A stretch of 64,000 nucleotides of DNA from Tetranychus cinnabarinus (taxonomy: Eukaryota; Arthropoda; Arachnida; Trombidiformes; Tetranychidae), in the NCBI GenBank assembly GCA_022266195.1, contig WHVY01000001.1, forward strand, positions 806,001 to 870,000, written 5' to 3'. Under the pieces are notes generated by a model. It was not told the origin of the DNA. It worked only from the letters and a program-made list of their open reading frames with translations, and ran no database searches. The position numbers and the translations under genes are program-made. Position 1 is the stretch's first letter. Each line of letters begins with the position of its first letter. This document shows positions 55,901 through 64,000 of this stretch, in pieces.

Positions 55901-58900
55901 AGGAGCCTTTCCATCACTGACATCTTTGACCATCAACTCGGGCAACTTATCGATAATTGCTTCACACGATTTTTTCGGTTTCCCCTCATTGACATTCCTT
56001 TCCTTGGTAAACAATCATGTAAGCAAAATATCGCCCGGTTCCTTTCGACCTCTATCCTCACTTATCAACCTAAACTTGGCCTACAATGAGTTGGAAATTT
56101 TACCAGAAGAAAGATTGTCTGGACTTGTGCACCTTGAATCGCTCAATTGTACCCACAATCATCTAGTCGAGATGCCATACTTTGGTCCATCAACCTCATC
56201 AACCCTCAAGTTGATCGACCTTTCACACAACCGATTAACCCGTCTCGATACACTTGGACATTTAGGTCATTCCCTTAAAACTCTACTTCTTTCGAGCAAC
56301 AGCATCTCCTGGATTGCCAACAATGCTTTCCAAAACTTAACCTCTTTGGTTACACTCGATTTAAGGTTCAACTTTATTACTCACCTATCAGTGGTTCCAC
56401 TGGAAACCATTGAGATAACAATTGATTCACTCTACTTAACAGGTAAACAACTCATTTAACCTCTTGCAAGACCAGACAGCGAACTAAAGTTAAACGAAAA
56501 TTTTCCTTTTCTAATAAAATCATTTCTCGAAATTGATTGTCGAAGGACATGAAGAAAATGAGTTGAAAAATTGATTCAATTGCACTTGATTCACTTCTTC
56601 AACTAAACTTAAATGGCTTGTAAATGATGTTCAACATTCAAGTGTCTGTGTTAACAAGCATTCCCCAGTGGTCAATATTGAATGAACCAAGTTTGTCTTT
56701 TCCTCTTTTTTTCGTGTTTCGCCAATTGACAAACTTTTTTTCATGCAAACCTAGACAATTTGAGCAATGAAAATGAACACATAAAAAGCGTAAAGGTAAA
56801 CATGAGGATGCAAAAATGAAAGCGAAGGTAAAAAAGGTTGACTTTTCATTAACTTGGAACGGAAGGGAATCCAAAAGAAAATCAAATGCAATTGCATCTT
56901 CATCATTATCATAATCATCTTTATCCCTTCCTTTGATCATCCAAATAATTAGATTCAATTTCGCTTTCCTAGTTTACAATGGTAATTACTTGTCATCAAT
57001 TTTTTTTTCATTCAATTTTATTCAATCAAATGAACACCCAATCAACAAGAATAATAATAAATAGAACAATGTTTTTTTCTTTTCTCTCTGAATTTCTCTT
57101 CGAACCTTTTCTTCTCTTTTCTTTTGTCCATTCATTTATTCAATTTCATTGTATCACAAGTTCATTATTAAGGTTCAACCATTCAAAAAGCTTGTTTAAT
57201 GGACTGTAAGTTGTGATAGTACATTATAATGTAGTAATAATTTACTGAATAATAAGCTTTTTTTAATGAAACAAGACTCAGAATTAAACTCTGATTACAT
57301 TTAATTATCTTGAACAATGAAGATTCAATCTAAATGGTTATTATTCTAGTTTCATACCTTATCTGGTGATCTTATTGTTTACATGAGCATCTTTTTATCC
57401 TCACCACTTCCGTTCAACTTGCAGGGAATTTTCAGCTTTTGTTTTTTCTCCTCATCGCTGGCGATTAATTAGGCGAAACATTCACAGAGTTTTACCATTT
57501 CGAGGTTTTATGAGTTAAATTGAATCTTTATATTGACTTACTTCTATTGTTTTGAGTTTCCATCTCAATAGAAATGTTTTTGAAATAAAAGTTTGAAAAG
57601 ACGAATAAAGTTGAAGAGTTGAATATTGTATTTATTAGTTCAAGATAATTCCTTTTATGCAGTTCTTGCAACAATATATTTCAGTGAGACAAAGTTTCAT
57701 TGTAACTATCGAAAATCAGAAATCTTTTCATCTTGACATTGCTTTAACCAATGTATTGATAATCAATAAAAATATTCATCCAGTCATATGAATTATGCAA
57801 CTAGCAACTGTTCAACTTATATTGCACTTGACATTGTGATAACAAATTGATAACATGACTTGGAGTTGCAATATTGTGTTCAGTCGAATGCAAAAACTTG
57901 ACCTTTATTGTTATTCAAGGTTAGTATTTCGTCTCAGGGCTGGCCAGCTTCATGAAGTCTCACAGTTAATATTCATTTCGAAAGAAACATTGCAAACAAA
58001 GTATTTTACAGTCCTTCGTGAGAGTTTCTTCCAACTTGGACAGTTGATCGGAAAACTTGATCCAGTTATTCAAATGAGTCTCAATCAACTGTAAATAAGC
58101 AGATAATAACCCAACGTTAAGCATTTACATGTATTAAACATCGTTTGTTCAGATGAGCATAAAGTTGCACAAGCTTAACGTGAATTTGGGACATCTAATT
58201 GATTCATTCCTTCAATTCTTTGCTTATTAATCTCTAATTAAGTGATGCATTTCAAACGTTGCAAATCAACTTTGAGTTTCCACAAAAACAATAATAACTT
58301 TAAGAAGAAAAGTTTCTTTATTCAATTTTAAAGGCAAGTTTATTGATAAATTCATAATTCAATAGCAACACCTAATGAATAATGTAACTATGAGACTGAT
58401 ATTGTACTTGACATTGTGAAGCAAATTATCTTTCATAAGCTCTTGTTGAAGTCACAATATGAAATACATTTGACCCTTTTGTGATTTGCGGTCAATATCT
58501 CATGAAAGGATTAAATGGCTCTTCAATGTAATCATTTCCTTGCCTGATTGTGATGTACATTTGGTTCGACATTAGAGTCATTGAATGCTTTCCATTATTG
58601 TTTCCATTATTAGTACAACAATCAACTGTGATCGTGTTGGAATCGTAATCAAATTTAGTTTTTCTCCTTTTTCCTCATTTAATTCAATCTTTCAATTTGG
58701 TCAACTTAAAGCAAAAATTTTGTTTTACTCGACAATTATCAAATGATTGGTCATCAATCTTGTCCAACCATCATAACTCTTTACTCTTGAGTTGATGGAG
58801 CAAAATGTTTCCTCTGATGATGAAAAGACAATTAATTTACAATTTGATATCAACATGTTGCTGACAGAATCATGTAATTGATTTTGATTTGTGTTCATTT

Positions 58901-59524
58901 TCATTGATGAAACGAGAAAAGAATGATTGCAAGAAAACTTGGAATAGTTTTTTCCAAATCAATTAATCTTTACCATTTATTACTCCTTGCAACTTCAGAC
59001 AATAATTCATTTCAACTTCTCTTTAAACAGGTAACCCAATGCACTGTGATTGCCGTTTATTGTCCCTCTGGGAATGGCTGCAAAGTCATTCTCGTTTACT
59101 GGGTTCAGTTGATTCTGATAAAGAGTTGACCTGTGCTGGGCCTGATAAGCTGTTTGGTTCAATGGTCTTGAGTCTACATCCAGTTGACTTCTGCCCAATC
59201 CCAACCATCTCACTCTTAGAGGCTTACAAGCTTGAATCGTCAACCATAACGGTTCACTGGGAAGTTGCCAATGAAAGCCTTGTTTCAGGTTTCAACCTTG
59301 ATTACCATTTAACTTCCGAACGGACTCCAATGCCGTTGAGTAAAGAGTTGTCGCCTTTACAACGATTCCTGACTATTGAGCATCTTCAAAGTGAAACTTG
59401 GTACACAATTTGTTTACATGCCAATGAAAAGTATCTCAAACCTGCCAATAAGCCAAGAGCTTATGTTGTTGTACAGCAACGAAATTTTGTTGAATACTCG
59501 ACAAGCAACAGAAAATGTATCCAG
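52953..59524 (+). CDS. secreted/surface LRR protein with LRRCT and FN3-like domain, chaoptin/artichoke-type (3' end missing)
   Basis: Exon 1 is 52953-56442 and exon 2 is 59031-59524, joined in phase 1 to give 1,328 residues. The donor is ACAG|GTAAAC and the acceptor TTTAAACAG. I chose the ATG at 52953 because the open frame upstream contains no other ATG. Residues about 17-37 are a hydrophobic signal sequence ending LPIA. A Cys-containing cap (CSCYQFTDGLYVEC) is followed by roughly 40 tandem LRRs of about 24 residues. The splice creates the typical LRR C-terminal cap, LTGNPMHCDCRLLSLWEWL. A fibronectin III-like domain follows (TITVHW through TWYTICLHA). Such proteins act in cell adhesion, neural or epithelial surfaces, or apical matrix. 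A donor CAG|GTGAGC at 59525 suggests further exons beyond those visible, perhaps with a membrane anchor; unspliced, the frame ends at 59752. Confidence 0.9.
56443..59030 (+). other. 2,588-bp intron of the LRR gene
   Basis: A GT-AG intron placed exactly at the boundary between the last LRR and the C-terminal cap. It holds no supported nested gene; its short frames are low-complexity. Confidence 0.85.
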
Positions 59525-62039
59525 GTGAGCCTAAAGAAAAATTCATTCAATGCTTATCATAATTTTACATGCTTCGCTCAAGCTCAATATAAAAATGAAA
59601 ATATTTCGTTGAATAAACTAGAAAATCTCCTGTTTTCAAGATCAATATCTTGTGAACTCAAATTGTTTAAGCTCTTCTTAAACACCAATCAAGTAAATAA
59701 TCAGAATTCTGATGCATTTGAGTTTTTGTATCCAATCAGCATCTGTTCCTAATAACAAATCGTAACATTTTTTGTTGCGACTCACACTATTACTACAACT
59801 ATGGAAAATTGCATAAGTAAATTAGCTCTAAATTGGTGTCTTAAAGCTTCTTTTAAATAGCATGAGTCTTCAGGTAAAGTCTGAAAATTTCAATTCTAAA
59901 TGTTCCATTCATGTTAAAAGTTTAAAAAGTATCAAAGTTTGCAGTTAATGATTACCGATAATTGAACAATTAACTAACCAAACCATTTCTCCCAATAAAC
60001 AATGCTTGTTAATTCATCACTTGCAAAGTGATTAAGTATTGATTCATTAAAGCCTTGATTAAGTGGAATGAGAACGTTAGAAAAAAATTAGTAGAAAAAG
60101 TGAGTCTAGAATCTGATTGAAACAGTAATCGAAACAATCATCAACTGAAGATGAATAACAAGAACAATGAAGAGCAAAAATGTTGAAAATAACATCGAAA
60201 GTGATGCTAATAGTGATTTGAGTAGATTATTTTAAAGTGTAAAGTTATTTCAATTGATTCGAATTCAATTGTTGAAATGAACACTTTTCCTTTTCTTGTG
60301 TGAAAACTTTTTCTCCTTGTCTCATGAATAGTTGAATAAAGTGCAAGAAAGGTTTGTTTAACAAATAATGGGACAAAAGTTAATGAATGTTGAATGAAAA
60401 GGGTAAAGGAAAAAGAAGTCGTCTGATGAAACTGTGATTGTGTTGATTAATTGTTGTTTAAAGATTCAATGGATTCATTTGAGAGAGAAATTCTCACATC
60501 ATCAGTAACCTCATCACCCATCATCATCATCAGCATCATCATCAATAGTGAAATGGAAAAAGGAAACAAGTAAAAGGCTTCGAAAAATAGAGTCACATTT
60601 TTGTTGCCACTTTTTCAGTTCTCTATTGTTTCCTCATCTAATTGCATCTCAACCTTTTCCAGAGATGAAAGTTATCCTAAAACAAGAATAAGAAAGATGA
60701 TAATAATGATGGTGAAAATGATGATAATGATGATGATAAAGACAAACTTTATTTCTCATTTAATGTTGTTTGCTTCACTCCGAGCTTGGTTACTCCATTG
60801 AAATTGATTGTGATGAAAGTGGATTTAAATTGAAAGGCATTGATATGAATGTTGTTTTCAAAGTTTCTTCAATGGAAAGGAATCCAAGTCAAGATGAAAA
60901 CTATTAATAGATGAGCTTGAGCTTTATTCAGATGAACATTAACAAGATTGAAACACCCTGTAATCTTGGGAGAGACGATCATGATCGGAAAGGAAAAGAG
61001 GAAAAGATTTCTTGTTATTAGTTGATAATATCTGTTTCAATGTTACTCTTCATTCTGTTGTTCATTTTACCCTTTTTCCATCTTCAACTTGTTCTTTATT
61101 TCCCTCATCATTATCATCATCGCCATCATCATCATCTTGGTTGGCAAGAAGTTCAACATTCGCCAACTTGCCAGTCTTCATGCTTTTACACAGAATGTAT
61201 CATTTCTCATTGAATCTTTTATCTCTTAACGGCATTTACGATTCAAAGTTGATATATTTATATTGTTATAGATATAAATATAATTGTGATAGATGATTAG
61301 TTAACCAGATTATAAAAGGCTTTTCTTTTTCCTCTTCATTTTCTTCTTTCATCTTCGAATCATTGGTTACATTTTTCTTTTCATTTCTTTGCCTTTCTCT
61401 TCTCTTCATCATCATTATCATCACTTGAATGATCTTTAGTCTACAGTATTTATTAAATGATGAAATGACTCAATTTTATTCACACAAATGATTCTCACTC
61501 CTTTCAAATTGAGTGTTTGCATGGAAAAGTTTTAACCAATTTTAATGAAAATTTCTTTATCTTTTGGTCATTATTTAAACTAATCAAGCTCATTTGAATA
61601 TTTTAAACATAAATGTAACCACATAATAGCTAACACTTCAAGTTAATGTTATCATAAAGACAATAATAGTCTAAACGCATAATTATATCGCAATTACATA
61701 TTTAATACAATGTTGGGCTGAGCTCTAACCTCTGATTTTGCAGGAAAATGTGTAAAACTTTGTATAATAATTTGCAAAAGCAACTTGATCTTGTGTGCTG
61801 TTTACAAGTTTTTAGAGAAAATTCTGATTCTGTTCAAAGAAAAGTGAGTTTACATTTCATCGACAAGGTTTTATTTTGCACAGTTACAAATTCAAAGAAC
61901 TGATACAAATTTTATCTCAACTTTTATTCATAATGTAAATCTGTCAAAATCTTTGTTGACATGCTAGTTCAATATTCATTTCTGTTCCACTTTTAATTCC
62001 TTTGAATCCATGTTGGAGTCCATGCAAACCCCTTTGGAC
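59525..62039. other. downstream stretch, probable intron or intergenic
   Basis: If the donor at 59525 is used, this starts the next intron of the LRR gene. I found no clear following exon before 64000. It contains ATC-rich repeats near 60506-60545 and GAT-rich sequence near 60690-60740. Confidence 0.4.
61923..61928 (-). terminator. polyadenylation signal of the Tyr/Gly-rich gene
   Basis: AATAAA on the minus strand about 110 bases past the stop codon at 62040-62042. Confidence 0.5.
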
Positions 62040-62477
62040 TTATTTGCCTCTGAGATTGCCATAATTGTTGTATCCAAATCCTTGGAACTCATATTTTCTG
62101 GCTCTGTTCGCGGCTCTGGCTCCGTCTACGCTTATATCCGAATCTGGTTGATTATTTAGGTTCTGATAATAACCTCTAGACCCATATCTATGACCTTGAG
62201 ATCCATATCCTCTATCTCTGTCCACGGCTTTGGCTTGGTCTGAGGCTATAGACACATCTGCTTCTCGCGTGATGTCCCTCAAATAGTCTCTAGGTCCATA
62301 TCCAGCACCTTGGGACTCATAAGACCTGGCAGCGAATTGGAATGGTGATTCAACTCTAACATCAACATAACCGTTGTGACCAGGGGCACGTCCATACATA
62401 AGACCTTGATACGCATATACTTGCGTTTGGGCTGCAATCATGAAAATAAAGATAACTAGAAAATTATCGCTGAACAT
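62040..62477 (-). CDS. small secreted Tyr/Gly-rich protein with internal duplication
   Basis: A single-exon frame of 145 residues from ATG. Residues 1-22 are a strong signal peptide ending VYA. The mature part is rich in Gly, Tyr, Arg, Asp and Ser, with no Cys. Two related segments of about 38 residues follow one another, each with an SQG..YG.R.Y start, an acidic D..I..D.A.A centre and an R.R end, pointing to internal tandem duplication; a third partial start (FQGFGYNNYG) closes the protein. A TATA-like AATAAAAAAG sits near 62542-62555 and a TCAGT initiator at 62514-62518, about 33 bases apart, supporting it as a real gene. The composition fits an extracellular structural, cuticular, silk-like or salivary protein. 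I do not recognise a family. Confidence 0.75.
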   Translation of the reverse strand: MFSDNFLVIFIFMIAAQTQVYAYQGLMYGRAPGHNGYVDVRVESPFQFAARSYESQGAGYGPRDYLRDITREADVSIASDQAKAVDRDRGYGSQGHRYGSRGYYQNLNNQPDSDISVDGARAANRARKYEFQGFGYNNYGNLRGK

Positions 62478-64000
62478 TTTGAAAGAAATTCAGCCTCACT
62501 TATAGCAAACTCCACTGAATGATTATCAATTCACCATTTGCAGGCTTTTTTATTCCTTGCTTAAGAATTGTCTGAATATAAAGTCTGTTCAAGTAACAAA
62601 CATGCGTTCATATCTTTTAATTAAGGCGTCATTCACTATTCACTCTGTCTAAATACAGTAAATAAATAAGTCTGGCTTTGAGAAAACTCGTGCATCTTTC
62701 CAACAATAATCTCAAAACAGTCAAAACCAATGAAGGGAAATAAGTGCTGATGACATTAAATAAAACTCAAGTGATCAAAATCTGTGAAATTGGCAAAAGG
62801 TGGAAGAGTTGAATCGGTAGAATGAATGAAAGTGCTGTTTCACGATCTTTGACAAACTTCCGAAGGCTGGTACAAAACACTAAGTTTGCATGAAAATTAA
62901 ATGACTAAATGTAAATTGATGCTTTGTCTGACTGAATTAAAATGTGAAATATTAGCACAAATCGAATAAATATTTCATATAAGATCGAAACAAACATTCT
63001 TGATCAACTTTTATGCTATCAGGTGCTCTCAATACGAATAATGATCTATGGCATTCATCAAACTTTTTGCAGTCCAAAGTAAAGAAAGTTTGCTAAAGAC
63101 TTGGTTAATGAATAAGTTTTTAGTTTAAATAATGTGCATTGTCACCGAAACCTACAGTAAAGCGTCTTTTCTTCGAGTCCAAACCAAATAATTGCGATTA
63201 AATGATTCGTAATAAAGTCAATAATGCGATTTTATGAACCTTGATCATTAAACTTCTTCAAAAAAACACGATTTCCAAAACGATTATAAATTTAAGATTT
63301 TATTTTCGATGTCTAAAAGTCTTCTTAAGTTTTACATTTGTTGAAATGAAGAAAGTAAATTCCCTGTTTTACTCTGTTGATTTGTATACTTTATCACAAT
63401 TTTTCTTTTCTTTTTCTTTTCCGTGAAAAATGATGGCTAAAAGAAAATGAAAATCTATTCTTTATTGAACTCCAAAACACTTGACTTTATCCAGATAAAA
63501 GTAGTTGATTCTCTTCTCATCTCATTCTTTCCATTTTCCTTGGTTGGTCCGACTTTTTGTGCTTCGTTCATCAATATAATATTATAACCAATTCCAATTG
63601 CAATATCAACCTCAAATCTCAAGTCATTTTGTAAAAAATAAATCTTTCGCTTCGTTTCTCTTCTTCTCATCCACATCATCTTGAAAGTCCAAGAGGATAA
63701 AGAAAAGATATTAACTGAAAGTAGCCTCAAGTAACAACTCGTCTGTATTATATTTACTACTCAATTTGACTTTTTTTGCCTTCTTTTTCTTCTGTTAATA
63801 GAAAAGGTTAACATTTTCCTCTCCTCAATTCAACCCTTAAAGTCCATTAAATTTTGAAGCTCAATATATTCCAATATCCATTCCATGATGACTCCATTTG
63901 GACAACTTTCTCTTCCTTTCACCCCATTTCATTTCATTCATCAATCATTCTACTTGTTGGCATATTAAACTGCTTATCATCTTGCAATTCAATCTAAATT
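62478..64000. other. intergenic AT-rich stretch
   Basis: Apart from the promoter just described, I see no gene. The frames near 63241-63426 and 63455-63730 are low-complexity translations. Confidence 0.45.
62514..62555 (-). promoter_or_regulatory. core promoter of the Tyr/Gly-rich gene
   Basis: AATAAAAAAG as a TATA-like box followed about 33 bases later by the arthropod initiator TCAGT, then a short 5' UTR of under 45 bases to the ATG. Confidence 0.55.

Noticed and set aside
61741..61770. Acceptor-like TTTTGCAG followed by a four-codon frame, a possible last exon of the LRR gene
   Set aside because: It would add three residues and a stop with no anchor or domain completion; an isolated acceptor motif is weak evidence.

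Overview
The window is AT-rich eukaryotic DNA with short GT-AG introns of 73-84 bases, TATA boxes, AATAAA signals, long gene-poor stretches and ML-domain (NPC2-like) secreted proteins. This suggests an arthropod, most likely a chelicerate such as an acariform mite. That assignment is inference from gene content and composition only.

Layout. Positions 1-26.5 kb hold almost no recognisable coding sequence: simple repeats, a strong foldback element (3371-3920), a weaker one (7197-7815), a degenerate direct repeat (17275-17550) and a minisatellite (23612-23760). A minus-strand first coding exon of an unrecognised gene lies at 26554-26767. Two minus-strand NPC2/ML-domain paralogs, with the same four-exon structure and 147 residues each, lie at 28335-29006 and 44957-45646. 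They belong to a segmental duplication that also copied the upstream region and the first bases of the 26.6 kb exon (relic at 43345-43840).

Between the two paralogs sits a complete, young LTR retrotransposon of about 12.07 kb (29386-41455, minus strand). It has 554-bp LTRs that look identical on reading, a 4-bp target duplication AGTA, a primer-binding site, a short polypurine tract, and a single-frame 1,773-residue Ty3/gypsy Gag-Pol in the order protease, RT, RNase H, integrase. Where an envelope gene may occur, it carries two extra sense-strand genes: an orphan protein of about 192 residues and an 835-residue protein with an N-terminal Cys-rich zinc-binding region and a C-terminal DEDDh 3'-5' exonuclease domain of the REXO/ISG20 type, all catalytic residues present.

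The element is also studded with more than 20 short imperfect palindromes that share a core and one fixed G:T wobble pair but have different, still complementary outer stems. They occur in the LTRs, the leader and the intergenic spacers, and in frame inside coding sequence, where two independent copies encode the same peptide SKAKGF. I regard this palindrome family, together with the exonuclease cargo, as the most likely undescribed system here.

On the right, a plus-strand gene (52953 to at least 59524) encodes a secreted or surface protein with about 40 leucine-rich repeats, an LRR C-terminal cap and a fibronectin III-like domain, split by a 2.6-kb intron. A minus-strand gene for a small secreted Tyr/Gly-rich protein with an internal duplication lies at 62040-62477. 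The rest is intergenic or intronic AT-rich DNA.
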